A DNA stretch of 64,000 nt from Turbatrix aceti (GCA_963969345.1 OZ017769.1:4963725-5027724); one strand, 5' to 3'; positions 25,141 to 37,451 are shown, numbered from the stretch's first letter. The notes: a model not told the origin generated them from the letters alone. A program made the numbers and translations.

Positions 25141-26153
25141 ATGTTGCGCAGAAGCATCGCAATCCTTACCGTAGTCTTTACCGTGCTGGTCTCGGGTAGC
25201 AGCAGGGTGCATCGCTACCGCAGCGACCCCAGCGACGACTCACCACCCCTAGCGAGGATGCGGGGGCTCGAAGACGCCATCGACCGTCTGTTCGACGTCT
25301 GGGAGTCTACAGACGACACCACGCTCGACGACGAAGCCTGCGAAGTGGGGTCCAGGACCGAAGAAGTCTACTCCGCCGAAGATCTCTCCAAGGCACACGA
25401 CGGGCTCTTCCGGGCCATTCCTTGGACTCGGGAGGAAAGACTGCAAATCAGCGACCTACACTCCACGCAGCAGTATCACCTGCTTGGGCCGCTGCTCCGG
25501 AAGAAGCTCAATGTCCTCGGATCCGATCCTCTCTACAAGCACGTCGTTGCCAAGTTCTTCGTCGAGCACTACCCCCCTCTTGTCGTGAGAAAACTACAAG
25601 ACCAAGAGTCCAGATGCCGGGTAGGTGTTTGTTTTGCGTCACTGCATGACTCGTATCCCTTCAAGCGGCAATTTTCGGAACAGACAGTTTTTTTAAAGCG
25701 CACGCTGAACATGAACAGAACATTTCACACAAACCTCAAAGCCCAGGAATTCACAATTCTTGTTTTTTTCTTCTTTTTTTTCTTTTTTCTCGCGCACTCA
25801 GTTTTGCTTGTTTTGGTCGTAAAGCGTAGCAAACATCGTCGAAATTGCATTAAAAGTGCAGCGTTCTTGCTGCCCGTGTTCTTGTGACACCTCACCTGGG
25901 AACATGGGAACGAGACAGCTTGACTCACGTTTTCCCAAGTTGACAACACCTTGTTTACCCGTTCTCCTTCCAGATACGGCAGTACCTCGCTGCTCAGAAC
26001 CTGCCAGCAGCGCTCAACGTCACGTACAACCGTCTCGGTCGGTTGTCGCCATCCGAGCAAAACGCCGTGCAGTCTTACATCGTTGCCAACATGCGACCAG
26101 CCTCGGTAGATGACGCTCAAGCTGAAGCTGAAGCTACTTACGATGCTAAATAA
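25141..26153 (+). CDS. Unknown secreted protein, 219 residues
   Basis: Two exons: 25141-25620 and 25974-26153, joined in phase 0. The first 25 residues are a signal peptide (IAILTVVFTVLVSGSS core). The mature part is acidic at first (DDTTLDDEACE) and then helical. It ends with a compact segment, LPAALNVTYNRLGRLSPSE, followed by an alanine/glutamate tail (AQAEAEATYDAK). Three cysteines are present including the one in the leader-proximal acidic part. It has the look of a small nematode-type secreted helical protein, but I do not recognise the family. GC-rich codon use agrees with neighbouring genes. An AATAAA lies about 365 nt beyond the stop. Confidence 0.7.
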
Positions 26154-27188
26154 CTCACATAACAGATGCCAACAAGCTAAGACTAACATAACTCACACAC
26201 AACGCATACATATAACGCATGCGCATGCCAATTGACCTGTTTGTTGCAGTACAGGTGACCTCATTCGTTGTAGGCCAATGCTTCGTTCCTCCGGGTGATT
26301 TTCTCCGCGTGGTGCAGTCGCACGCGTGGGCGCCGGTCTTGATGCCCTTCTAAATATATATTCTGCTCCGCGATCCATCTTCCGCAATTTCTACGACCCT
26401 CACTCCTGGCTTCCTGTAAATATTTATGATAGCAGCCGCCCTATCAAGTGCTTCCGAAGAAACTGATTACTGATCTCACTCATAGTACTTGTTGCAGATG
26501 ATACAGTGTTCGATGTATAAATAAATGCACAAATCAAAGATGACCAAAGATGGGCGAACGTTCGTGTTCGTTCGATTTCGTTCGCGAACAAGGAAAAATT
26601 TTCCAAAAATCAAAATTTTGTATATGAACGATTAAAATAATCTGTTCGTTGTTCGTTCGCGAACACGGTCTAAAATGTTTGCATTCGACAGATTTCTCAA
26701 TCAAAATTAACAAAATGTTCGCATTCGTTCGTGAACAAAAAACAGCGTTCCCCGGAAGTTCTAAACATTCGTTTCGAAAGTTTCAAATCCATATTGTCAA
26801 AAAAGTTTTCCAGTAGCCTGAATTAAGGCTAATTTGCATGACGTGCCCTGACCAGCTACAAAAATGTAAATAAAAACACGGGTAATTTGATAATTGTGCA
26901 CTATGTGGCGTGTATTTTTTTTGCACCCCCTGGGGGCATTGCGTAAAAACACGCGCAGACAAGGGATTATCAATTAATTGGGCCAAAACAAGTTAAATCC
27001 AAAAATAACGAAAATAAACACAGTTGTAACACATACGCGCAGGTGTCAGGTTCAGGGGACGGATGAATTTTTGGGAGATGCAAAACAAGGTCATCGATTG
27101 ACCTGGAAGACGGAAGATGGTCAGGGGGCTCGCGTACCTGATCCAGATCTAGCAGCGGTTAACCCGAGAAAAAGAAGAAAGTCGTATT
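26154..27188. other. Spacer with the largest GTTCGCGAAC repeat cluster
   Basis: Contains the 3' UTR of the secreted-protein gene, a repeat cluster at 26554-26740 and no recognised exon. Sequence after 27000 may belong to the fucosyltransferase promoter. Confidence 0.5.
26554..26740. repeat. Dispersed repeat cluster, GTTCGTTCGCGAACA family
   Basis: Three versions of the palindromic motif occur in 190 bp: near 26565-26590, 26643-26675 and 26715-26735. The middle one shares the string GTTCGTTCGCGAACACGGTC with the copy at 19831. The ends resemble inverted repeats, so this may be one small non-autonomous element. Confidence 0.6.
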
Positions 27189-29409
27189 ATGTTCTCTCGC
27201 AGAAAAGGCAAGTATCTTGCCTCTTCGAGTCCCTGAAGTCACCACAGCCTCGGTTTAGGTCACAGCAAGGCAGCTCGTCTTCTTCAGCTTGTCGCCTTCG
27301 TTTGTGTGGTCCTTCTTCTCAGATTTTATTTCTCAACCCCAAAAGTCAGTAATGGGCAACCCCAGAGTATCAAATACGTCCTGCGTGAAAACCGACCTCA
27401 TCGAACGTACGCTATCAAGAGGACAAAAGTTTTCCCTCGAGGAGGTATGGCTTTTATGCAACGTACAGCAGACTTGTTGCTCACTCAGAAAAAAAAAGAC
27501 TCCGATTCCGGAAATTTTTTTTACTAAAAAAGTCAAATCCGAAGAGTCATTCCGAAGCTCTTTTAAAAAAATGTACATTTTTTTGGTAAAAATTCGTTTT
27601 TTAAATCAATTTTGCTAAAAAAAAATTTTTTTAATTTTTTACTAATTGTTTTCAAAAAATATTTTTTTGAAATTTTGGTCAAAATGAGTCGACTTTGAGC
27701 CGATTTTTTTCTTATCCGACGAAAAATAAAGCAAACCCGCATTTTTTCAGGAGATGAGATAAAATTCGACCAGCCATGGACAGTTCCCGAAATTCGTATC
27801 TACGAATCCATCGAAAGTCTCATAAAAGAAAAAGACGACCTTGCAGAATCCAAAAACACGAAATTGATAGTCTCCAACTTCACATACAGCCCGGGACTCG
27901 GGAATCTGATGTTCCAGTTTGCAGCGCTGCGGGCAGTAGCCGAAGACGTCGAAGCGAGTGTCGTCCTGCCGGCTGACTGCTCACTTCGGCGCGCGTTCGG
28001 TCACTTCGGCTACGACCAGAAGGTGGTATTCGTCGATCCTTCAGCGCTGGAATCCTTTATACGAAAAAATCAAGGCGCAATCATCGATTTCAAAGTTAGG
28101 AAAAAAAAATGTTTTCTATCCAAAAGCTCGTTTTTTTCAGGAATGCTGCCGGTACCAGCCACTGGAAAACCTCTTTTCCGACCCAAAACGCCGTGTCGAG
28201 ATTGTCATCGGTTATTTTCAGTCGTTCCGGTACTTTCACCCGAGGCACGAATCTCTGATCAGACGGCTGTACACCTTCCTGCCAGGTGTGGTCAATAGAG
28301 CCACCAGCATTCTGGATAACATCCGGTACGACGCCTGGAACGACTACATAGGGGACAAAAAGGTGGAAAATGACGCCGTGATTAATCTTCCGGAAGGCTC
28401 AGGTAATCAATCATCTTCCCAGCAGAGTTATCATTCGAGCAAAACTCAAAAAATAGAAAAAATAGGTTTTTTTTCGGTTTTTGATTGAAAATAAAAAAAC
28501 TGTTTTTTTCGATTTTTGATTAAAATTTGAAAACATAGGTTTTTTTCGGTTTTTGATTGAAAATAGAAAAAATAGGTTCTTTTCGATTTTTGATTGAAAA
28601 TTGAAAAAAAAATGGGTTTCTTTTCGATTTTTTATTGAAAACAGAAAAAAACAGTGTTTTTCGATTTTTGATTGAAATTAGAAAGGTGTTTTAAAAAATT
28701 GTCATTATCACCATGAAATTTTTATTTTCATGAAAATCGGTGCAAAAAAATGTTCACGGATTGTCTTAAAATTTCAGGCCTCTCGAATGCTGGGCTCGAA
28801 GATCACCAAGCATAAAAAATGATAAAACAAATATTCTAAAAAATAAATTTTCGATCATAAAATTATTACTGTCCCGTGAAATTTTTTGATATTTACAAAA
28901 ATAGTTTTTTGCTCGAATTACAACTCTGCACCCCTCTTTTTTCGTTTATTATGCAGAATCTTTTTCCAGAAAGTGAATACTTCTACGTCGGTGTACACGC
29001 CCGCCACGGAATGGACATCACAATGCACAGCCGGAACCTGCGCCACGGCCACACCGCAGCCCCGGCAAGGTACTACACTACCGCGATGGACAAAATTCAA
29101 AAAGACTTTCCCTGGAAAGAAGTCGTCTTTATCGTCGTCACCGATGACTTTCCGTGGGCAAAGCGATCACTCGGTCGACTTCCGGGCAAGCGGGTCATTT
29201 TCCCCCGGGAGAGACGCGAGGTCGACCTGGCACTCCTCACCATGTGCAATGCCACAATCATCAGTACGGGTACCTATTCCTGGTGGGGTGCCTACCTGGG
29301 CAACGGTGTCGTCACCAGGTACGGTGGCTGGCCGGTAAAAGGCTCAGAATTGGACTACATGCTCAATGCTGACGACTATTTTCCACGGGATTGGCTTGAG
29401 ATGCAGTAA
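27189..29409 (+). CDS. Alpha-1,2-fucosyltransferase-like enzyme (family GT11)
   Basis: Proposed exons: 27189-27207, 27259-27444, 27751-28094, 28141-28402 and 28970-29409 (416 residues). It is a type II Golgi protein: a short basic head (MFSRRKG), one membrane helix (LVAFVCVVLLLRFYF), a stem, then the catalytic domain. FTYSPGLGNLMFQFAALRA is the GT11 start motif. GVHARHGMD takes the place of the GDP-fucose-binding HxRRxD motif, and ISTGTYSWWGAYLG matches the C-terminal GT11 motif. It would move fucose from GDP-fucose to galactose. Nematodes have many such genes. Intron 1 is modelled as GC-AG; an alternative GT donor at 27212 with acceptor at 27265 also keeps the frame. The last intron holds tandem repeats. 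Start and intron 1 are the least certain parts. Confidence 0.78.
28444..28690. repeat. Degenerate tandem repeats in a fucosyltransferase intron
   Basis: About five to six diverged copies of a unit of roughly 40 bp built on TTCGGTTTTTGATTGAAAAT plus an AAAAATAGG-like spacer. They fill much of the intron before the last exon. Confidence 0.75.
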
Positions 29410-29425
29410 TAAAGCTGTTTGTTGT

Positions 29426-29431
29426 AATAAA
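29426..29431 (+). terminator. Poly(A) signal of the fucosyltransferase gene
   Basis: AATAAA 17 nt after the stop; another AATAAA overlaps the stop codon itself at 29408. Confidence 0.5.
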
Positions 29432-29756
29432 GCTTTTTGTTTGTTTATTTGTTGTCTGACGTACCGCGTTACATACATTTCGGACAAATAAGGGCACCTG
29501 TACGTAGTTTCCGGCCCCACGCAAAAGTCATAGACTAAAAACGTTTTTGACGTAAACGATGCCATTGTACAGTGCTAAAATTACTCATCACCTTCGGTGT
29601 CTCGCAATTAAAGTGTCTGCAAAACAGATTACACAAAATAATGATGTATGTAGTTTATTTTAAATAACACGGGAAGTACCGTATGAAGTGTATATGTATG
29701 TTGTAAAATACTCAAACATCCAAAAAGGCGTATGTACTGAGTGTGCACTGCGTGCT

Positions 29757-29763
29757 TATAAAA
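29757..29763 (+). promoter_or_regulatory. TATA box of the 7TM receptor gene
   Basis: TATAAAA lies 50 nt before the start codon at 29807, with no splice acceptor between them. Confidence 0.5.
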
Positions 29764-29806
29764 TGCCGAGAGCACAACACACCTCGCCAGAGATAGAGCC
29801 ACAAAT

Positions 29807-30715
29807 ATGAACTATTACGACATCGGGTTGGTGCATTTCATCGCGACGCTGATACTCTCAATTACCTCATCCCTATTCTGTTTCTTCATAATCCGACGAA
29901 AATGCGTGGTCCAACTACCCCAGATCGTCTACGTGCTGATCGTGAGTGCCATGTGCCACAATTTCTGCCAATTCCTCCACGTCGTCTACTACCTGGTAAT
30001 GTGGTCATCCGACCCCAAAGCTAACCCGTATAACGCGTACTACGTCTATCAGACCATGTTCGCGATCCACAGCCTGGCAGCGTCGAACAAACTAATCGTC
30101 TTTCTCCTTACTGTCGATCAGATTCTCTCTATCATGAAACCCATCAGCTATAGAAACAGGATCGCCCGTCAGATGCCGAAATTCGCTGCCTTTTGTGCCA
30201 TCGGCGTCGTCGTTATCTCCTATGCCGCTGAATACCCTCAAAACTTCCCAAAATCCTCCGAAACCAGTTGCATAGTCAAAACCTGTATGACTCGTCTGAC
30301 TTCAGCCCTTATTTCTACCGGAATGCACCTCGGCCTGGAGATCTTAGACGTCATCGGGAGCGTTGGCATGGTCTATGTCTTCCATAGAAAATCCAAAACT
30401 CTAAAAATGTCCAAAAACAAGCACCTCATAACCATGTACAAAACTGTCCTCGCTACCGTAATTATTACGATCATCTCCTGCGTCGTGCCTCATATTGCGA
30501 CCGAATTATGGACTCTGGTGAACAAATCATCTTCTTTTCGTCCTGCACGTATACTTGGACCGTACGTCATGACCGGAAACGCGGTGAACAATGCGAGTCT
30601 CACCGTGCTTTATTTCGTCCGATTACGTAATCACACAACAAAAGTTTCGCCGTCTGGGGATACTCCGCAAATAACCATCACTAAACCCAATCGTCAACCT
30701 CCGGTACAAGCATAA
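29807..30715 (+). CDS. Seven-helix G-protein-coupled receptor, single exon
   Basis: A 302-residue protein with hydrophobic segments at about 8-30, 37-66, 80-108, 125-142, 167-195, 213-236 and 253-275, giving seven helices. Helix 3 ends in FLLTVDQILSIMKP, where the usual DRY is replaced by VDQ and the following IMKP resembles the intracellular loop of rhodopsin-like and nematode chemoreceptor proteins. Helix 7 contains NNASLTVLYFVR in the position of the NPxxY motif. The tail is short and Ser/Thr/Pro-rich. One exon plus its own TATA box sets it apart from the intron-rich neighbours. The ligand and exact receptor family are unknown; a nematode chemosensory or peptide receptor is the best guess. 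Confidence 0.72.
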   Translation: MNYYDIGLVHFIATLILSITSSLFCFFIIRRKCVVQLPQIVYVLIVSAMCHNFCQFLHVVYYLVMWSSDPKANPYNAYYVYQTMFAIHSLAASNKLIVFLLTVDQILSIMKPISYRNRIARQMPKFAAFCAIGVVVISYAAEYPQNFPKSSETSCIVKTCMTRLTSALISTGMHLGLEILDVIGSVGMVYVFHRKSKTLKMSKNKHLITMYKTVLATVIITIISCVVPHIATELWTLVNKSSSFRPARILGPYVMTGNAVNNASLTVLYFVRLRNHTTKVSPSGDTPQITITKPNRQPPVQA

Positions 30716-31635
30716 GTAAAAAACATGAAAAAACGTATTTGTAGTTTCATTTTTTTCTACTTTGTATTTTTTGTTGAAAACTAAAGCCGCAAAATTAATA
30801 AATAGAAAAGTTTGTAAGTAGATGATAGTTCGTCGAAGACAACAAAAAAGGTCAAATTTTGCAAAAATATGAGCAGCCGTTTCTTAAAACAATAAACGGA
30901 AATTGAACGTTGCGCGTTGTCTAATGCCAAGATTGCTCTTCCATTTCACGAAAATTGCACTTTAAAGCAATTAGCGACCAAATAAGTCCCCTGTTGCATC
31001 GACCATTTTTTTGTAAAACAAAAAAATTTGATCAGGCATAATTAACGATGCTGTGTACTGTAAATTACGGTGGGTAAAATCCCCAAGTATCCTAAATTTA
31101 GTATTTCCTTCGTGTTACAACATCATAAAAACAGCGCCCTCCCAGCACCTTTGGAGAGAGAACCTCTAGGCTAATTACCGAGCACCGCACGTGACTGCTG
31201 CCATTCCAGTAAAAAAAACAGAGAGAAAAAAAAACGCAAAGCAAGACAGCTTCGTTGGTGCAAAAAAAGGAAAAAAAGGACAAATCTCGAAAACGGCGGG
31301 TTGAAGGTTCCCGCCACGAACGCGGTGATATGCGAACGTTTCTTTGAAAGTTGACAACAGGCTGGCTGCTAGACTGCAACGTAAACGAAATCATCCGTGC
31401 TTATTGTCTCCCTCTCGATCCCATTGACCCGTGGTCCAGTCCAAGTTATCAAGTTTGCAGCTTGCCTGTACAACGTGGGGTAAAGTGCTTCGTGTGTGTG
31501 GGTGTGTGTGTGTGTATGCGCACGCCGTAGCTAGAATGGTCTAGGAGAGACACCGTGTGAGTCACACTGGTGTTGATTTGTTGATAGCAACGCAATAGCC
31601 ACCGACTTCCATTGTTGACTGCACTGCGTGGCGAC
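30716..31635. other. Spacer before the Rabankyrin-5 gene
   Basis: An AATAAA near 30795-30800 may end the receptor transcript. A TG run at 31494-31515 is a simple repeat. No exon is seen. Confidence 0.5.
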
Positions 31636-34600
31636 ATGGCTGAGTCAGGCGAGCGAAAAGCAGCCCAGCAGATGCTTGCTGACATGCAGGCCAAGTACGC
31701 AGCTCTGCAGCGCCGCTTTGAAGTCCTCGTTGCCGAGCGAGGCGGAAACGCTACCAACGGCTTCGTGCAGCGCCTCATCGACGTCGTCGCTAACTCTTTT
31801 GACGATGGATCCTTCAGGTTGGTTGGGGAGGGGTTTGTTTTTTGGAAAATGGGTTTTTGACCAATTTTGGGGTGTTTGGATTCTTTTTTGCTTTTTTTTT
31901 TATGAAACCGACTGTCACTAACGCACTTTTGCACGGGACAAAAGACATAAAAGAACATCTGGGTTTTTATTATTTTTTACTTGGCATTGTGTGTCTTTCA
32001 GCGACCTGACAATCCACGCAGGAGGCCAGCAGTTGCGGGGCCACAAACTGGTGCTCGCGGCACATTCGGATTACTGGGACGACCTGAAAGACGTCTCTGC
32101 GATCTACTTTGACGATACGAGCCTCGAAACCGCGAATATCCTCCTGCGATGGATGTACACGAACGAGGTCGACGACAGATACGGTCATTCTGTGCTCCTC
32201 GACGTCCTGCGCAAGGCGGTCACCTATCACCTGGAGGGCCTCCGAGACAGGTGCGAAGATACGCTCGTCGCGCGCCTCGACATCGACAACTGCATCCCAA
32301 TCTACCAGTTTGCCGAGCACGAGAGTCGGACGCGTCTGAGGGACGAATGTGCCGAACTCGTCGCTGCCCGATGGAATGACTTCACTCCCCGTCATTTCGC
32401 CGATATGGACGCTTCACTGGTTTACCGGATTCTGAAACGAAGGTCGAAGCACGTGCTGAATGCTATCATCAAGCTGGGACGCGCGGACGCACTTCAGCTC
32501 CTCTTTGACGAGGCTGGGAGCGAGGCGGCGATCCGGGAGAGGGTCAATGAGCCCGATGAAGACGACGTCCTCCCCCTCGACGTAGCCCTGACCCGTGGCG
32601 AGGCCGATGTCGCCCGGATTTTGGTAGAGCGTGGCGCGGATTTGAACAAACTCGATCGCCATGGACAATCCTTTGTCTTCAAAGCCGTCCAGCGAGGCGA
32701 CGTCGACGCCTGCGAATTCCTCGCATCGAACGGCGCGATGATGAACTACGTGAACCAGGCGACCGGCGAGACCCTACTCCACATCCTTGCGAGTTCTGAC
32801 ACGCCCGCGAATCTCCTGCGCTGGGCTGAGCGCTACAGTCAGCAGTTTTACATCAACGCGACGGATAAGAAGCTCAGGACACCGCTCATGGTTGCGATTG
32901 ACGCTGGGAACCGGAGATTCTTTGACCTCCTCCTCGGACAGGCGAATCTCGACGTCAACCTGGCAGACAGGGAAAACAGGACTCCGCTTTCCGTCGCCCT
33001 GCTGGAAAAAAAGGATCTAGACTTTGCTCAGAAACTCGTCGAACACGGAGCGGATGTCGAAGTGCCGGATCAGGATTCTCGGACCCTGCTGCACCGTGCT
33101 GTGGATGGCAACAACTTTCCAGCGGTTCAGTTTCTGGCTCAGCACTCGGCGAATGTCAACGCCGCTGACAGTGATGTAAGTTATTATCCAACGCTATTTT
33201 TCGGTCCGTGACCATTAAAACTTTCAAAACCGCCCGGGCCGGCCCGTTTTCTGTGGCCTTGGCCTAAAATTTTTTGTCAAAAATATCTATTTTGTGCAAA
33301 AAAATTGAAAATTTGCTTATTTTGTACCTTTCTTTTTGAATCATTTTGATATTTTTTTAAAAATAATTTTTACAATTTTTTTGCAATGCGTATCAATTTT
33401 TTGTGGTGTTTTGTAATTTTTGAAATTTGAGTTTTCCGTAAAAATAAAAAAATAAAATTTTTATTAAAAAATTAGATTATTTATAAATAAAAAATTTTTT
33501 TGCAGTGCTTATCAAAAATTTCTTTTGTGGTGTTTGTAATTTTTGAAAGCAGAAAAAAATTGGGTTTTTGGACCGAGTTTTCCAAAATTTTGGGTTTTTG
33601 TGTCGGGTTACCCGGATTTTCGTGTTTTGGGTCGATGCCCAAAAAATCGGGTTAGATGGTTTTTTGCCAGCACTGAATATCATGTTTTAGAACTCAACCC
33701 CGCCGCACCTGTTCATGGATAAGCTCAATAACCTGTCTTCCGTGTCACCTGAACACCTGGACGTGCTCAAGATTCTGATCAAGTCCGGCGCTGATTTTTC
33801 TATCCAGCAAAAGTCAACAGGTCTGACACCCCTTCACATGGCGGTCCAGAGGGACGTCAAGGCGCTCGAAGTCATCCTGGCCTCTGCCCCCCTCGGCCTG
33901 CCCCTCGATGTCACCGATTCAACCGGGCGCACCCCGCTTTGGGCTGCGCTGGAGGCTGCAAAGTTCCCTGCCGCACAACTCCTGCTTCGAGCCGGTGCAA
34001 ATATCAACGAGGTCACGCCTGAGGGCACACCAATCCTCATCAAGGCGATTGAATCGAGACGCGACGATATTATCCGCTTTCTCCTCGACAACCGCGCCGA
34101 TACGGGCGTTTCGACGGCAAATGGCGCGTCCTGTCTGAGACTCGCCGTCGCACAGGGCCTGACGTCGACTGTCGATCAACTCTGCAAGCTGGGCACGCAG
34201 CTCGACACTCGGGATCCGGAGACCGGGCTGCCGCCGCTCTGGACGGCTCTCGAGAACGACGACTACGCTACGGCTTCTGTTTTGATCGCGAATGGCTGCG
34301 ATACCGAAGGTGTCGCCCTCGCGGGAGACGGTCTGTGTCGGGAGTCCATGCTGCTGAAGGCCATCGACAAGAACGATCAGAAAGCCGCTGTTTTTCTTAT
34401 CAAAAAGTGAGTTTGAAGCAGGGCATAAAATCTGGACGAAAAAAAAACGGGGGAAAAAATGCGGAGTTCATTTTTCTAAAATTTTCTAGCGTTTTTGTGT
34501 AGGATCCATGAATTCGTTGTTTTAGGGAGGTCTTTAAGCGAAAACAACCGTATAATAATTTAATTGTCTTCTCCCACGACGAATAAAGGTTTTCGCCTAA

Positions 34601-36585
34601 AGACCAACCGATTTGCCCAATTTCACCCCTAAAATCTATATTTTAGGCTTTCGCTGAATTGACCTACAACGGTTTGAAATACAGTAAAAGTAGAAAAAAA
34701 TCAGTAAAATTTTTATTTAAAAAATAGTTAAAAAATGATTAAGAAAAAAGTAAACTTTATAAACAATTTGGCAGCCGACTTGAAATTTTAGGCCAGGGTC
34801 GTTTCAAACGAAACAACACGTTTCACTTTTTTTGAAGCATTGCATTCAAAGTTTTGCGCAATTTCAAATTTTTTCACCTCCGTTCATTTTTTTCAGTGGC
34901 TGTAACGTGAATGCAGTCCGCGAAGTCGTCGACGAGGCGAATCTGGCTGCTTCCGGCACCGATCCCCTGCAGACGCCGCTCCACCTCAGCGTGCAGTGGT
35001 GCCAGACGGAAGTCACGGCAGCGCTCATTTCTTCGACGAGTTGCCGCATCGACGCTGCCGACAGCGATGGCCGGACTGCGGTGCACTTTGCTGTCTCCAA
35101 CGACGACTCTGCCACGCTCGACATGATCCTCGCCCACCCGGACGTGTCCTGTCTGAGTGTGCGCGACCGATACGGCGTGACGCCTCTCGGACTGGCGATG
35201 AAGCTTCGCAACAACAAGGCCGCAGAGGCCATCTGCAAGCGGGTACCCCACGCCGTGCTCCAGACCAACGGTGGTGGCGAGAATCTCCTACACTCGGTGG
35301 TTCGTGCGAATGACTTTGAATCGGTCCTGTTTCTCCTGGGCCTTCACGTCGACGTCAACATTCCCGTGCAGAACGCGGATCGTCTCACCGCGATGCACTA
35401 CGCTGCGGAGGGCGGAAATGAGATGATCGTCAGGAATCTGGTTGGTTTTTTTTGTGATTCTTTGTCGTCAAAGTATTTACCAAAAAAAGGTTTTTAGATC
35501 CTGGCGGGTGCAGACATCAACGCGCAGTCGAGCGAAGGGGCGACTCCGCTTCACGTAGCGTGCGCCGCAGACAACAGCGAAATCGTCCGCATTTTGGTGG
35601 AAAACGGCGCCGATCCGGACGTCTTTGACGCCGATGGCACCACGGCACTGCACGTAGCGGTCACCAGAGGCAGCATCGAGTCGGTGAGGATTCTGCTCAC
35701 AGAATCCGACGTCAATCCGTATGCTTTCAACAAAAAGTGAGTTTTTTTGGTTTTTTGAAAAAAAATGTTTTCACGAAGAAAAATTTTAGGAGGCAGAACA
35801 TTCTTCACCTGTGCGCCATCACGATTGGGCCCCTGGTCTCGGACATGTTCCGGACAATCCTCGAAATTCTGCCCGAATTTCCCCTGGAGTGCCAGGACAC
35901 ATACGGCAATACAAGTTGGTTTTTTTTTGGTCTCAGCAAGAATTTTGAAAAAAAGTTTTGCTCTGTTTTTAAAAAATATTTACTTTGGATCATTTTTGGT
36001 GTTTGACCAAATTCCCATCAAATGTTTACTAAAAAATGAAAAATTTTTCTAACGCAAAAAAAATGAGAAGAAAACGCTTTTTTTTTGAAAAAATACCGCC
36101 CAATTTTTTTTCGCGGCTTTTTTGACCGGGTTTTTATGCCTTGGTGAATTTCAGTGTTCCTCCTCGCGTTCATCAACGGCAACGCCGAGCTCTGCCGACT
36201 GGCCCTGAGACACGGAGCGTGTCTCGCTGCTGTCAACCACACGGGGCAGTCCATCTTCAAGGTGGACACCCCGACGAAGCAATTGCTCTTCGGCCTCCTC
36301 GACACGCTCGAAAGCGAGCCGAAATGGGCCGACGGCGACTTTTGCTCCGAGTGCGACGCGCGATTCTCGCTCACAATGCGGAAGCATCATTGCAGGTTGG
36401 TTTAATGCCAAAATGAGGAATTGTTCTGAAAGGGTGGTTTTAGGCACTGCGGCAGACTGGCGTGTGCCAAGTGCACCGAACGACAGATGCCAATCGTCAA
36501 ATACAACCTGACGAAAAACGTTCGCGTGTGTCAGATGTGTTTCGACGTGCTGACGATCGGTGGCGCCGATACCAACGTCTTCTGA
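31636..36585 (+). CDS. ANKFY1: Rabankyrin-5 (ankyrin repeat and FYVE domain protein)
   Basis: Eight exons: 31636-31817, 32002-33175, 33691-34406, 34897-35440, 35498-35736, 35790-35914, 36155-36395 and 36444-36585 (1120 residues; human ANKFY1 has 1169). A short coiled coil (QMLADMQAKYAALQRRFEVL) leads to a BTB domain from about residue 62 (SDLTIHAGGQQLRGHKLVLA). About twenty ankyrin-like repeats follow, with clear TPLHMAV, TPLWAAL and TPLHVAC cores. The C-terminus is a FYVE zinc finger with WADGDFC, RKHHCRHCG and RVCQMC, the three signature parts that bind zinc and phosphatidylinositol-3-phosphate. In animals the protein is a Rab5 effector on early endosomes and in macropinocytosis. All splice phases agree. 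The stretch of intron near 33240-33690 is very AT-rich. Confidence 0.95.
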
Positions 36586-37451
36586 GCAAAGAAATACACT
36601 CGAAGGTGCCATCGACAGACAAATCACGTTGGATACGGGCCCGCCCTTCTCCCCCCTGGTTGCCGCATTTCACTTACCTCACCCCGCTTCTGGACTTAAG
36701 TCACATCAGATATCGACTGTACAGCTGCCCGCATGACCCTCGGTACTTATTAGCATCCATCACACGATTACGATTCGTTCGCCCTATCACGACACCATCA
36801 TTCAGAAGAGCACTTGATTCAGATATTTATTTTTTAATTTTTTCATGTTAACTATTGTCATGTAACTCGTTGCGCCAAGACACTAATCAGGTTGCGTGGA
36901 GTCGGAGAGATGCCAACGGTTGTGATCAGCACCGTCGATGTACCTAAATTATTGGGCGGGCAGGATTTTAGGCCAAAAAATGGAAGAAAAGGTTCAAAAA
37001 AGGCATTTTTTTAAGTTTTTCGAATCTGAATTTTAAACTTTTTCAATTTTGTATCAAATGAATTATTTTACATTTTCACCAGGTTTTTTATTTTTAAAAT
37101 AATTGTTAAAAAATTTTAAAATTTATGTTTTAAAATTTAAAAAAAATATTTGAAAAATTTAAATTTATTCAAATTGTTTTTTTTTTTCAGAATTTTTCCA
37201 AACTTTGAAAAATGACCCAAAAAAGAGGAAAAAAATAATTTAAAAAAAAACATGCTTTTTTATAAATTTTTTTGTGTCATTTTTAATTTTTTACCGTATC
37301 TGAAAAAATTTTTGTTTAGATCAGAAAAATACTGTGAAAACATACTTTTAATTAGAAAAAAAATGTCCTTCGAATTTTTTGGCGTTTTTTATCGGCTTAT
37401 GCGGCCAGACGGCCGAATTTTATGTACGCTCCAGTGAAGTTTGAGTTTCAG
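36586..37451. other. AT-rich spacer between Rabankyrin-5 and TRAP-gamma
   Basis: No coding frame. The sequence from 36990 to 37380 is nearly all A and T. It ends in TTTGAGTTTCAG immediately before the TRAP-gamma start codon, a good splice or trans-splice acceptor. Confidence 0.55.

Larger units (their letters stand above)
29410..29806. other. Short spacer and promoter before the 7TM receptor
   Basis: Contains the two AATAAA motifs of the upstream gene and a TATA box at 29757. No coding sequence is seen. Confidence 0.5.
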
